Origin: CALJFL01 sp036961205
Lineage (GTDB): Bacteria > Pseudomonadota > Gammaproteobacteria > Pseudomonadales > Halieaceae
Direction of reading: 5' to 3'
NCBI GenBank assembly: GCA_036961205.1
Contig: JBALVI010000005.1
Span: 310,001 to 374,000, forward strand
Length of the DNA stretch: 64,000 bases
In this document: positions 54,201 through 63,411 of the stretch, in pieces
Numbering within the stretch: position 1 is the first letter of the stretch
Layout: every line of letters begins with the position of its first letter
Notes under the pieces: generated by a model
Told to the model about the DNA's origin: nothing
The model's database searches: none
Seen by the model: only the letters and a program-made list of their open reading frames with translations
Translations under genes and position numbers: made by a program

Positions 54201-54345
54201 CATCGCCAGATCCGCGATAACAACCTCTTGGGGTATCGTAAGCGGATCGTTTCACGGCTGAAAGCAATACCTTTGATAGCAATAGCGATGGGATACCGAT
54301 AAGATCGCGCCTCATTGTTGCCGCCAAAGATCGGAGTGGGCTTGC

Positions 54346-56619
54346 ATGACCAAAAAGATAGAACTACTAGCCCCAGGGGGCGATGTTAGCGCCATTAAAG
54401 CCGCCATTGTGGCAGGTGCCAATGCTGTGTATTGCGGCCTTGATACGTTCAATGCCCGTAATCGGGCGGCCAACCTCTCCTTTGACGAGCTAGTCGGTAT
54501 TGTCAGGCTGGCTCATGAATACGGCTGCGAGGTTTTTCTAACCCTAAATATAGTGATTTTAGAGCACGAAGTTGTGAGTATGATTAAGCTGTTGAATAAG
54601 CTGGTGAACAGTGGAATCGACGGCATCATTGTGCAAGATCTGGGAATGTTTAATTTGGTTAAAAAGCATTTTCCAAGCTTGAGCATACACGCCTCAACTC
54701 AGCTAACAACGCACAACGAAGGGCAGGTACAGTTTCTGTCTAAAGTGGGTGCTTCGCGCGTTAACCTTTCTCGTGAACTGAACTTGACCGAAGTGGCGGC
54801 ATTAACAAAAGTTGCCCATGACGAGGACGTATTAACAGAAGTATTTGTTCATGGCGCATTGTGCATTGCATTTTCTGGCCAATGCTATTCAAGCTCGGTC
54901 AGTGTGGGTAACTCCGGTAATCGTGGTCGCTGTAGCCAGGCTTGCCGTGATGAATATCAACCCACAGCCATGGGCAATAAATTTCCGCTTAACCTAAAAG
55001 ACAATTCAGCCTATTTTGATTTACCCGAGTTAGTTGATGCAGGTGTCGATTCTTTAAAAATCGAAGGACGAATTAAGGGTGCACAGTACGTGCATACCGT
55101 GGTCGATAGCTGGCGCAAGCAAATTGATCAGTTTGTTGAAACCGGCAAACTGCTGGAAGACGATTCAAATCTATACAAGGTGTTTAATCGAAATTTCACT
55201 AACCTTTTCCTCAAGGGCGATATGAAAAAGTCGATGTTTATCGATAACCCACGCGATCATAGTTTTACTCATGCCAACGAAAAAAGTAATGCCATATCGG
55301 TTGTTCAAATTCAGGAAGCGCAGCAAGAGTTGTCTCAACAAAAAAATGAGTTGGGCGCGCTTGTAGAGGAAAAAATAAGTTACCTGAGCATCGCCAAAAA
55401 AGAACTTCAATTTCAATTTTCAGGGAAGCTGGGCGAACCGTTAACGGTAAAGGCAATCGTTACTGAAGTCGCAGCAAATGATGGCAACACTGAAGATCAG
55501 ATATTTACCGTTCAATCAGATATGGCATTGATCGAAGCGGCTCAATCCCCCATTGATCAGGTTGTCTTGGAGAAGCGCTTCAAATCGTTTAACAATGCTG
55601 AGTATCAGATTGAAAGCTTTAACTTCCAGGGCCTGGACGCCGGTCTAAATATTCCTTTTAGGGAGTTAACCTCACTAAAAACCAGGCTGGAGTTTCAACT
55701 CAATGGCTCTGTAGCCATTATTTCGCCTGTTGAGGTAGCACCATTAATCCAACATGCAAAGATTGAAGAAAAACCCAAAATGTCTGTTTTAATTGCAGAT
55801 GTAAAAGATATTTACCTGTGTAATGAAACAGATGCTTCTGTTTACTTCAAATTGCCAGAAAGCTTTAAAGTGGGCAGCAGAAAGTATATTGACGTATTTT
55901 TGGAGAACCCAGAGCTGATTCCCTGGTTTCCTGCTGTGCTAATTGGTAAAGACTATCTAGAGGCAGTGAAAGTACTAGAAGAAGTAAGGCCCAAAACTAT
56001 CGTGAGCAATAATACCGGCATCGCTTATAAGGCGTTTGAAATGGATATTGAGTGGGTAGCGGGGCCTTTCCTGAATACAACTAATTCTTATGCGTTACTC
56101 ACTCTCAAAGAAGACCTGAATTGTAAGGGTGCCTTTATCTCTAACGAGATCAATCAAAACCAAATTCGCAATATTAGGCGCCCTGAAAACTTCAAGCTGC
56201 TTTACAGTATCTATCACCCAATTTTGATGATGACGAGTCGTCAGTGTTTCTTCCAACAAACAGTGGGTTGTAAAAAGCCAAGTATCGAAGACGGATGCAT
56301 GCAAACCTGTAAGAAATCCACGACTATTACTAATGTGAAGGGTATTTCATTTTCGGTAGACAAACAAAAAGGCGGTTACCCCAGCATTTACAATCATGAA
56401 CAATTCTTGAATGTAGATGCTGTTAACGATTTTTCGCACTTGTTTGATGAGTTCTTTATCGATCTGACCGATATCGGTAGCGGATCAAAGGAAACGCCAG
56501 ATAAAGTTCAATTGATCCATCACTTTGAAAACGTAGTGAACGGGGTGCAGGCATCAGGCGTTCAATTACATGAGATGGTCACGCTATCGACCAACGCTCA
56601 ATACAAGCAAGGCCTATAG
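54346..56619 (+). CDS. rlhA: U32 peptidase-family protein, RlhA-like 23S rRNA hydroxylation factor
   Basis: A 757-residue protein with the exact U32 signature EVFVHGALCIAFSGQC at residues 165-180, next to further cysteines (RGRCSQACRDE) that may carry an Fe-S cluster, and a DUF3656-like region around residues 330-450. E. coli RlhA (YdcP) makes 5-hydroxycytidine in 23S rRNA; despite the family name, peptidase activity is unlikely. The final 250 residues extend past the typical length. The gene is visibly more AT-rich than its neighbours. GGAG stands 9 nt before the ATG. Confidence 0.85.
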   Translation: MTKKIELLAPGGDVSAIKAAIVAGANAVYCGLDTFNARNRAANLSFDELVGIVRLAHEYGCEVFLTLNIVILEHEVVSMIKLLNKLVNSGIDGIIVQDLGMFNLVKKHFPSLSIHASTQLTTHNEGQVQFLSKVGASRVNLSRELNLTEVAALTKVAHDEDVLTEVFVHGALCIAFSGQCYSSSVSVGNSGNRGRCSQACRDEYQPTAMGNKFPLNLKDNSAYFDLPELVDAGVDSLKIEGRIKGAQYVHTVVDSWRKQIDQFVETGKLLEDDSNLYKVFNRNFTNLFLKGDMKKSMFIDNPRDHSFTHANEKSNAISVVQIQEAQQELSQQKNELGALVEEKISYLSIAKKELQFQFSGKLGEPLTVKAIVTEVAANDGNTEDQIFTVQSDMALIEAAQSPIDQVVLEKRFKSFNNAEYQIESFNFQGLDAGLNIPFRELTSLKTRLEFQLNGSVAIISPVEVAPLIQHAKIEEKPKMSVLIADVKDIYLCNETDASVYFKLPESFKVGSRKYIDVFLENPELIPWFPAVLIGKDYLEAVKVLEEVRPKTIVSNNTGIAYKAFEMDIEWVAGPFLNTTNSYALLTLKEDLNCKGAFISNEINQNQIRNIRRPENFKLLYSIYHPILMMTSRQCFFQQTVGCKKPSIEDGCMQTCKKSTTITNVKGISFSVDKQKGGYPSIYNHEQFLNVDAVNDFSHLFDEFFIDLTDIGSGSKETPDKVQLIHHFENVVNGVQASGVQLHEMVTLSTNAQYKQGL

Positions 56620-56662
56620 CAAGTAAGTCCATAGGAATCTGAGTCTAAAAAGTAGGAAGGCG

Positions 56663-57337
56663 TTAGTTTTTACCTAATAGAAAGCTTTCACGGCTATCTA
56701 ACCATAACGGATACTTGGCCATGGCTTTGGTAAATAGCGGCATTTGTAAATGTCGGTTCAACCAGTCTCGTAATCTGGGGTAAGGGGACTGCAAATACCA
56801 CTTTCGATCGACTCGTGCGAATTGACGCACAAATGGCAGCAATGCATAGTCAGCCAAGCTAGCCTGGTCGCCCATAAAATAATCACTTCTGTGTAGCTTA
56901 CCTTCTAACTCTGCAACAAATACTTCACAGATCTGGCGATCGGCAATTTCAGAATTTTTGTGAAATCGCTTCGCCAATTTGTAAATCTCCAAATTGGGTT
57001 TAAATTCCTTATCGTTTCGCCTGATAAGTTCGAGCATAGCATCTAGCTTGTTTGGATCGCCTGCCTGTAACACGTTATGGGGATCATTTAATTTCAGCGC
57101 CCACAGCATGATATCAACACTCTCATCAATAATAGTGAGCTCTTGGTGCTCAATGACTAATACCGGTACGGTACCTTTAGGTGATAGCTCCAACATCTCC
57201 GCCGGCTTATTTTTTGTAACAACGGCGCGAATCAATACTGACTGCTTAGCCAACAAAATACCCAACCTGGCGCGCATGGCATAAGGGCAGTGTTGCAGTG
57301 AATACAATATAGGTAGGTTTGGGCTGAACTGAGACAT
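56663..57337 (-). CDS. Glutathione S-transferase-like protein
   Basis: A 224-residue protein from ATG 57337, where the thioredoxin-fold domain starts at once (LPILYSLQHCPYAMRARLGI). CPYAMRAR resembles the omega/beta-class and glutaredoxin-2-like active site, then TVPVLVIE and a helical C-terminal domain (DYFMGDQASLADYALLPFV). It probably performs thiol transfer or dehydroascorbate-type reduction. A longer upstream frame has no homologous look. The gene is AT-rich like its convergent U32 neighbour. Confidence 0.88.
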   Translation of the reverse strand: MSQFSPNLPILYSLQHCPYAMRARLGILLAKQSVLIRAVVTKNKPAEMLELSPKGTVPVLVIEHQELTIIDESVDIMLWALKLNDPHNVLQAGDPNKLDAMLELIRRNDKEFKPNLEIYKLAKRFHKNSEIADRQICEVFVAELEGKLHRSDYFMGDQASLADYALLPFVRQFARVDRKWYLQSPYPRLRDWLNRHLQMPLFTKAMAKYPLWLDSRESFLLGKN

Positions 57338-57524
57338 AACAGGGCGTAACCAACGGTAGTGGCAACTTAACTTTCGCAGACAGTAAAACACACGGCATTT
57401 GAAATCAAGCTGGCTGTTACTGTTGGCACTAGCCACTCTAACGCCCTGCTCGGAATCGGTTAGTAACGCGAACGAGGTAACGATCAGCCCAGCTGCGGCA
57501 ATACTCAATCACCGAACAGGCCTA

Positions 57525-58751
57525 TCAATCAGCATCTCCAAGCTCAATTCTGTCAAACTCCAAACGGTTCTCCGCCGGGGCCGCGCTTATGGCTGCCACA
57601 ACTGACCATTTTCGTAGCAGAATATAGGCAAAGCAGGCAAAGTACATGGAGATCACCAATGCGCCCACCCATTGGATTTGCAAAAAGTCCAGACGAAATA
57701 GTAATGTCAGTCCACACAAGGCAACTACATTGCACAGAAAATAGTTGCGCAGCCCCAGACGCCTCGCGGTTAGGCCCAAGTTGTCTGTGTAAAGACGAAT
57801 TAGGGAGTCCAGCGAGTTGACTACCATCAATACTCCAACAGAAATCATCGCAATGCTGACGAAACTCGCGATCGCCTGCCCCTGTGAGTGCAGACGGTAG
57901 AGCACTGTGAACCAGACACCAATCGCGATAGACGGCACAAGCAGCATGGCAATTAGCAACTGCCAGGTCCTGATACCGCTGACAAAGCGCGCCGTAAACT
58001 GTCCGATCATAATGCTCCAGGCGAACCACCAAAAAAGATAGAACTCGTGATACGCGTTGATAGGCAAAATGAAACGGTGCAGATTACTGAAGTACTCTCC
58101 CAATAAAGCCCCAGTACTAAAAAAGTCAGATGGTGTACTGCCATCAGTCAGAAAAGCAATTCCCCACATAACCGCAACCAACAGGCCAAACAACCACATG
58201 GAACTCAAACTGAGTAAGCGCACGTACTTGATATCGCTGCTGGAATACACAGCTACAGCAATGGTGACGAATACCACCCCATAAAACACAGGTTGCACTG
58301 TCTCACCGTCACCAATTTGTGGCAGATACCAGGGTAAATTCGCCAACAGCAGATAAGCGGTAAAGGCGCAGGTGCCGATGATCACAAGGTTGTTAATCAG
58401 TTTTACCAACCCAATTTCAAAAAATCTTACATGCGGTTCAATAATGCAGAAATAAAAGCAAGTGAGAAAATAGAAACCCCAGATCAAGAAGGCCCAGAAG
58501 CCAAACTCGATAGCCAAAGGATTAGCGAACGCATACTCGGGATTTGCTGCATGATCTGCGTAGCCACCAAACTCTGTCAGTGGGAACATGATCAGGCCGA
58601 CGTCCAGGCCAGAGGTAAATAGAATCGCAATAAAAGTAAACGTGTGAACGGGCGTGACTCCGATACAGGCCACCGAGGGCCATCGGACCAGAATGAATGC
58701 AATGGCAGCGAAGCTGAATATCAATCCTGCGGACAACCAGATGGTCATCAT
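57525..58751 (-). CDS. Short, divergent BCCT-type choline/betaine transporter
   Basis: A 408-residue protein with about ten membrane helices, starting at ATG 58751, which overlaps the betA stop by 4 nt (ATGA). The stretch FYLFWWFAWSIMIGQFTARF matches the tryptophan-rich TM segment of BCCT carriers, and FTSGLDVGLIMF corresponds to their glycine-rich loop (usually GMGIG). It is shorter than the usual 500 or more residues, lacking much of the N- and C-terminal extensions and perhaps two helices. Position in a betBA operon indicates choline uptake. It is the last gene, followed by a 187-bp gap to the GST gene. Confidence 0.8.
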   Translation of the reverse strand: MMTIWLSAGLIFSFAAIAFILVRWPSVACIGVTPVHTFTFIAILFTSGLDVGLIMFPLTEFGGYADHAANPEYAFANPLAIEFGFWAFLIWGFYFLTCFYFCIIEPHVRFFEIGLVKLINNLVIIGTCAFTAYLLLANLPWYLPQIGDGETVQPVFYGVVFVTIAVAVYSSSDIKYVRLLSLSSMWLFGLLVAVMWGIAFLTDGSTPSDFFSTGALLGEYFSNLHRFILPINAYHEFYLFWWFAWSIMIGQFTARFVSGIRTWQLLIAMLLVPSIAIGVWFTVLYRLHSQGQAIASFVSIAMISVGVLMVVNSLDSLIRLYTDNLGLTARRLGLRNYFLCNVVALCGLTLLFRLDFLQIQWVGALVISMYFACFAYILLRKWSVVAAISAAPAENRLEFDRIELGDAD

Positions 58752-60472
58752 TGAACTTCGCGCTCCACACCAGTAACCGAACGCTGAGGTTGCCCCGGCC
58801 GTTGCCGGGACGCCCACTGTTGGTCCATAACGACAGGCGCTTCCGAGGGCGGCAATGTCGCATTGCCAAGAATCATATCAGCCGCCCGCTCCGCCACCAT
58901 AATGGTTGGAGCGTTGAGATTACCGTTGGTAATACTTGGAAAAATGGACGAGTCCACGACGCGCAGCCGGTCAATACCATGAACCCGGGTCTGTGGATCA
59001 ACCACTGACATAGCATCGGTACCCATTTTGCAGGAGCAGGAGGGGTGATAAGCACTCTCTGCTGCGCTGCGCACAAAGGCATCGATCTGCTCATCGGTTT
59101 GCACCGCCACACCCGGTTGAATCTCCTCTCCCCGATACTCGTCCAGTGCTGGCTGCTGCATAATTTCGCGCGTTAAGCGTACGCAGTCACGAAAGCCCTC
59201 GCGATCTACCTCGTGTTGCAGGTAGTTAAAACAGATTTTGGGCGGCACCGTGGGGTCAGCCGACTGCAAATGCACGGCGCCACGACTCAAAGGCTTGTTA
59301 TGCCCTATGTGCACCTGAAAGCCGTCGCCATCAAAAGCCTCGCGACCGTCATAGCGCATCGCTGCCGGCAAGAAGTGGTACTGGAGGTCTGGCCATTCAA
59401 CATTCGCCTTGGAACGGATAAAACCGCATGACTCAAAATGATTGGTCGCGCCCAAGCCAGTCCTGAGGAGTACCCAGCGCGCACCAATAAACAGCTTATT
59501 CCACCAATTGAGACTGCCGTTGAGCGAGACTGGCTTGGTGCACCGAAACTGAAAGTAGAACTCAAGATGATCCTGCAGGTTCTCTCCCACACCCGGCAGT
59601 TCGTGGACGACTGGCACACCCGCCGCTTCCAGCACCTCACGGCGGCCAATTCCCGAGAGTTCCAGAAGGTGTGGCGACCCTATGGAGCCAGCGCTAAGAA
59701 TAACTTCGCGTGTGGCTTGTACTTCCTGAACCTTGCCCCGCCGCGAAAAACGCACTCCGCTGGCTTGCTTGCCTTCCAATAACACCTTGTGGACCAGGGC
59801 ATGGCTAATCACTGTCAGGTTTGGGCGCTTCATCGCTGGTCGCAGATAGGCATTGGCTGCAGACCAACGGAAGCCGTTCTTGACGGTCATGTGCATGGCG
59901 CCAAAGCCTTCCTGCTGCGCACCATTACAATCATCCGTCGCCCAGTAGCCCGCCTCCACCCCGGCGCGAACAAACGCCTTATACAGAGGGTTGCGCATGT
60001 TGTTGCCGTTATTGACGTTCAACGGGCCAGCGTCGCCACGATACGCGTCGCCGCCAAACGCCCAGGTCTCAGCTTTTTTGAAATAGGGCAAGACATGCGC
60101 GTAATCCCAATCGGTTGCACCCTGCTGTGCCCACTCGTCGAAATCCTTGGCGTGGCCACGCACATAGACCATGCCATTGATCGATGAAGATCCGCCCAAA
60201 ACCTTGCCCCGGGGACAGTGCATTTGACGACCGTCCAAACCGGACTCAGGTTCGGTTTCAAACTGCCAGGCGTATTTTTGGGTGCTCATGGGAATAGACA
60301 GTGCAGTGGGCATCTGGATAAACAGGCTGCGGTCGCTGCCGCCCGTCTCCAGTAATAGAACCGAATTCTTGCCATTCTCGGTCAGCCGATTTGCCAACAC
60401 ACAGCCCGCTGAACCGGCACCCACTATGATGTAGTCGTATTGTATGGGTTTCACAGTCTCGCGCTCGTACAC
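58748..60472 (-). CDS. betA: Choline dehydrogenase (GMC oxidoreductase)
   Basis: A 574-residue flavoprotein oxidising choline to betaine aldehyde. The N-terminal FAD-binding fold (YDYIIVGAGSAGCVLANRL), the GMC signature GKVLGGSSSINGMVYVRG, the second signature GSIGSPHLLELSGIG and the active-site histidine region AYHPSCSCKMG are all present. GTG 60472 opens the frame; a second GTG six codons on would also serve. It follows betB by 39 nt and is translationally coupled to the transporter. GMC alcohol dehydrogenases with other substrates look similar, but the betB neighbour supports choline. Confidence 0.92.
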   Translation of the reverse strand: MYERETVKPIQYDYIIVGAGSAGCVLANRLTENGKNSVLLLETGGSDRSLFIQMPTALSIPMSTQKYAWQFETEPESGLDGRQMHCPRGKVLGGSSSINGMVYVRGHAKDFDEWAQQGATDWDYAHVLPYFKKAETWAFGGDAYRGDAGPLNVNNGNNMRNPLYKAFVRAGVEAGYWATDDCNGAQQEGFGAMHMTVKNGFRWSAANAYLRPAMKRPNLTVISHALVHKVLLEGKQASGVRFSRRGKVQEVQATREVILSAGSIGSPHLLELSGIGRREVLEAAGVPVVHELPGVGENLQDHLEFYFQFRCTKPVSLNGSLNWWNKLFIGARWVLLRTGLGATNHFESCGFIRSKANVEWPDLQYHFLPAAMRYDGREAFDGDGFQVHIGHNKPLSRGAVHLQSADPTVPPKICFNYLQHEVDREGFRDCVRLTREIMQQPALDEYRGEEIQPGVAVQTDEQIDAFVRSAAESAYHPSCSCKMGTDAMSVVDPQTRVHGIDRLRVVDSSIFPSITNGNLNAPTIMVAERAADMILGNATLPPSEAPVVMDQQWASRQRPGQPQRSVTGVEREVQ

Positions 60473-60511
60473 TGCGCATCACTACAAGCTGTACTCACAT
60501 TTCTGACCTGA

Positions 60512-61981
60512 TCAAAAGGGGCTCTCAATGGGACTCATCCCAACGTAGACAGACTTAAGCTGGGTGTAGTGGTCCAGCGTAACGCGCCCATTTTCGCGGC
60601 CAATGCCAGAAAGCTTGTAGCCACCAACCGGCATCTCCACGGGGGACAAGCCATAGCTGTTTATCCAACAAATTCCAGCTTCAAGTCTGTGTGTCACACG
60701 ATGAGCGCGCTGGATGTCTCGGGTGAACACACCGGCGGCTAGTCCTGTATCGACATTGTTCGCGCGGCAGATCACTTCCTCTTCATCACTAAAGGTCAAA
60801 ATAGACATTACCGGGCCAAATATTTCCTCGCGCACAATGGTCATATCATCAGTGCACGCGGTAAAAATAGTGGGTGCCACAAAGAAGCCCTCTTCCACAG
60901 TTTCAGGTTGCAAAGCGTGCCCCCCCTCCGACAAGGTAGCGCCTTCTGCTAGCCCCTTTGCGATATAGCCCAGCACCAGGTCCCGGTGCTCAGCGGAGAT
61001 TAGTGCTCCGAAATTTGTCTGCGGATCCATAGGGTCACCCACTTTGATATTCGCTCGTGTGCGCGCAAGCAGACGATCAACGAAGGGCTGAAAAATATCC
61101 TCGTGTAAGAATACGCGCGTACAATTGGTGCAAATTTCACCCTGGGTGTAGAAGTTGCCCAGCATGGCAGCGGAAACCGCTTCCTCAAGGTGTGCATCCT
61201 CGAACACAATAAGTGGCGACTTGCCGCCCAGTTCCATGGTCACATGCTTGAGAGACGTTGCTGCAGCGGCCATAACTTTTTGACCTGTGCCCACTTCCCC
61301 AGTAAAGGAGACTTTGGCAATGCCCGGGTTGTGTGTCAGCCACTGCCCCACCTCCGCAGCGCCCTGTACCACGTTAAACACGCCAGGAGGCACGCCGGCT
61401 TCTACAAATATTTCAGCCAGCTTGATAGCGCCCAGGGGAGTCTCCTCAGAAGGCTTGAAAATCATTGCGTTACCACAGGCCAGTGCAGGAGCAGATTTCC
61501 AGCACGCAATCTGTAGTGGGTAATTCCACGCACCTATACCCGCACAGACACCCAGGGGCTCTCGTCGTGTATAGAAAAAATCTCCACCCAAATCCTGCTG
61601 CGTCCCCTCAACTGAGGTAGCCAAAGCAGCGAAGTATTCGATTGCGTCGGCCCCGCTGACAACATCAACAGCCACCGCCTCCTGCCAGGGCTTACCGGTG
61701 TCTCGAACTTCCACTGCGGCCAGTTCGTCATTGCGCTCACGTAGCAAGCTCACGGCTCGGCTCAAGACACGACTGCGCTCAACGGTAGACATGGCAGACC
61801 AGACCAGGAAACCTTGCTCAGCGCTCTCTAAAGACGCCTGCAGTACACCCTCATCGGCAATCTCCACTTCATAAATGAGTTTGCCGGTCCCGGGATTGAC
61901 TACGGGAAAGGTATTACCATTAAGGTTGGCAAAACTGCGACCATGAATGTAACTTTGAAGAACGGGTACTGCGTGGGTCAT
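60512..61981 (-). CDS. betB: Betaine-aldehyde dehydrogenase
   Basis: A 489-residue NAD(P)-dependent aldehyde dehydrogenase. The catalytic residues are Glu250 (TMELGGKSPL) and Cys284 (GEICTNCTRV), and the cofactor motif FTGEVGTGQKV is present. The CTNxTR context and the operon with betA and a BCCT carrier point to glycine betaine synthesis from betaine aldehyde. AGGG stands before ATG 61981. It is the first gene of the operon; no betI repressor gene lies here, so regulation must be through another system. Confidence 0.94.
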   Translation of the reverse strand: MTHAVPVLQSYIHGRSFANLNGNTFPVVNPGTGKLIYEVEIADEGVLQASLESAEQGFLVWSAMSTVERSRVLSRAVSLLRERNDELAAVEVRDTGKPWQEAVAVDVVSGADAIEYFAALATSVEGTQQDLGGDFFYTRREPLGVCAGIGAWNYPLQIACWKSAPALACGNAMIFKPSEETPLGAIKLAEIFVEAGVPPGVFNVVQGAAEVGQWLTHNPGIAKVSFTGEVGTGQKVMAAAATSLKHVTMELGGKSPLIVFEDAHLEEAVSAAMLGNFYTQGEICTNCTRVFLHEDIFQPFVDRLLARTRANIKVGDPMDPQTNFGALISAEHRDLVLGYIAKGLAEGATLSEGGHALQPETVEEGFFVAPTIFTACTDDMTIVREEIFGPVMSILTFSDEEEVICRANNVDTGLAAGVFTRDIQRAHRVTHRLEAGICWINSYGLSPVEMPVGGYKLSGIGRENGRVTLDHYTQLKSVYVGMSPIESPF

Positions 61982-62101
61982 ACGCTAAAAGCCCTGATAG
62001 GTTGTCTGTCAATCGAAACCATACAGGTTAGGGGCTGCGAGTGATATGGTCGAGGGTAACTGCCACCTGATGAAATTCACCAACCCACAATTAGGAACAC
62101 T

Positions 62102-62263
62102 ATGAGCAAGCAGATCGAATTAACACTAAGCAAGGAAACAAAAGGCACTTTTGTATACGCATCGAGTGAAGACAAGTCTCTCATCACCAGCCTGTACCTG
62201 GAGAAATCTCAGATGCCAGCAGAGGCGCCTAAGCAAATCACCGTCACTGTGGCGTTTGAATAA
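62102..62263 (+). CDS. Small conserved-looking 53-aa protein
   Basis: ATG 62102 is preceded by TTAGGA at a good distance. The frame codes for 53 residues: MSKQIELTLSKETKGTFVYA, then a charged stretch and ITVTVAFE at the end. The alternating hydrophobic strands at each end and the central SLYLEKSQM segment suggest a compact beta protein. I believe short proteins of this shape occur in other marine gammaproteobacteria, but I cannot verify that here. It is divergent from the betB operon. No function is assigned. Confidence 0.6.
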   Translation: MSKQIELTLSKETKGTFVYASSEDKSLITSLYLEKSQMPAEAPKQITVTVAFE

Positions 62264-62380
62264 ACGCGCCCGGAGTGTCGTCTAGCGGTGGCAGGCGAAT
62301 CCTCTGAATCCGCCAGAAAAACCATCATTTAAAGTATAAGTTTTTTGGCGTGTGCTTAAGAATAAAGTACAGCCTCGATA

Positions 62381-63283
62381 CTAGCGGCGGATCAAATTAA
62401 ACAACGCGCCTGCAACTATCAGGCCTCCCCCTACCCATGTCCAGATTACCGGTATTTCACCGAATATTGCCCAGCCAATAACCAACGCAAAGATGACCTG
62501 TACATAAGAATAGGCAGCTGCTTTACCAGCAGTTTCATGCCGCATTGCGTGGGTGAGACCCAACTGTCCGATCTGGGTGAATATACCCACAAACAGCAAC
62601 AATACTAAGGTTTCTGCGTCTGGTACTACAAATGCCTGTGCAGGAATCAGGACTGACAGTGGCAGAGCAATCAATGGAAAGTAGAAAATAATAACCGACG
62701 CGTCCTCCTGCTGGCTAAGGCGTCTTACTAATACGTAGGCGATTGCGCTACCGAATGCTCCCGCAAGTGCGATCACCACACTGAACAAAGGCAGCGTTGG
62801 TGACGTTGTGGACAGCACCCCTGGGTCAGTCATGATGACCAACCCGACAATACTCAACACGATACAGACAAGTGTTGAGAATTGAATACTTTCCTTTAGC
62901 AGCAGCAAAGCCAGTACAGCCGTAAACATTGGGTGCATGTACTGTAGTAGCGTTGCCTCAGCTAGCGGTAGCGTTGTCACCGCATAGTAGACGCAAACCA
63001 GGGCCACGGCACCGATGGCACCCCGCGCTATTAGTAGTGCACGGTGTGTCCCCCAGGGAGACAGCCCTTTTCGGCGCACATCAAGATAGCTGATAACGAG
63101 TGAGACCAGCGACCTAGCGGCGACAATTTCCAGCAGTGGAATACCGCGAATGGCTACGAGTTTCACACAGGTGGCCATCAGTGCGAACCCCAGTGCCGAG
63201 ACCAGCATGTAGCGGGCGCCAAGCGGGATCAGCGCGATTGATGTCGGGGGAGGCATTTCTTTCTTCCACTGTGAGTAGGCCAT
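62381..63283 (-). CDS. EamA/DMT-family transporter
   Basis: A 300-residue protein with ten hydrophobic segments in two EamA repeats. The first repeat starts near residue 24 with LGARYMLVSALGFALMATC and ends with the family-typical LAEATLLQYMHPMFTAVLALL. The second ends WAIFGEIPVIWTWVGGGLIV. These carriers usually export amino acids or metabolites, or import nucleotide sugars or S-adenosylmethionine in some cases; the substrate is unknown. ATG 63283 opens the frame; ATG 63256 has a better ribosome site (GGAAG) and would drop nine residues. Confidence 0.9.
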   Translation of the reverse strand: MAYSQWKKEMPPPTSIALIPLGARYMLVSALGFALMATCVKLVAIRGIPLLEIVAARSLVSLVISYLDVRRKGLSPWGTHRALLIARGAIGAVALVCVYYAVTTLPLAEATLLQYMHPMFTAVLALLLLKESIQFSTLVCIVLSIVGLVIMTDPGVLSTTSPTLPLFSVVIALAGAFGSAIAYVLVRRLSQQEDASVIIFYFPLIALPLSVLIPAQAFVVPDAETLVLLLFVGIFTQIGQLGLTHAMRHETAGKAAAYSYVQVIFALVIGWAIFGEIPVIWTWVGGGLIVAGALFNLIRR

Positions 63284-63411
63284 AGATCGGTTGGTAACGT
63301 GACCTATGCGTGGTGAATTCGCAATTCGCCAATAGTATCAGATGGCTTGCCAAGTCATGGAAAATAAGCAGTTTTCCCAAGTATATCCATGACCGTGCGT
63401 TTCTACGTGGG

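Noticed and set aside
57399..57605. Plus-strand frame starting like a lipoprotein signal (MKSSWLLLLALATLTPCSES)
   Set aside because: It uses a TTG start without a ribosome site and runs antisense into the 3' end of the BCCT gene; the likeness stops after the first 20 residues, so chance is more likely.
62280..62330. tRNA-like string (GTCTAGCGGTGGCAGGCGAATCC...) after the small gene
   Set aside because: It resembles pieces of a tRNA by eye, but no cloverleaf forms: acceptor arms do not pair, no GGTTCRANTCC T-loop lies at the right distance and there is no CCA end. It is at most a weak hairpin.
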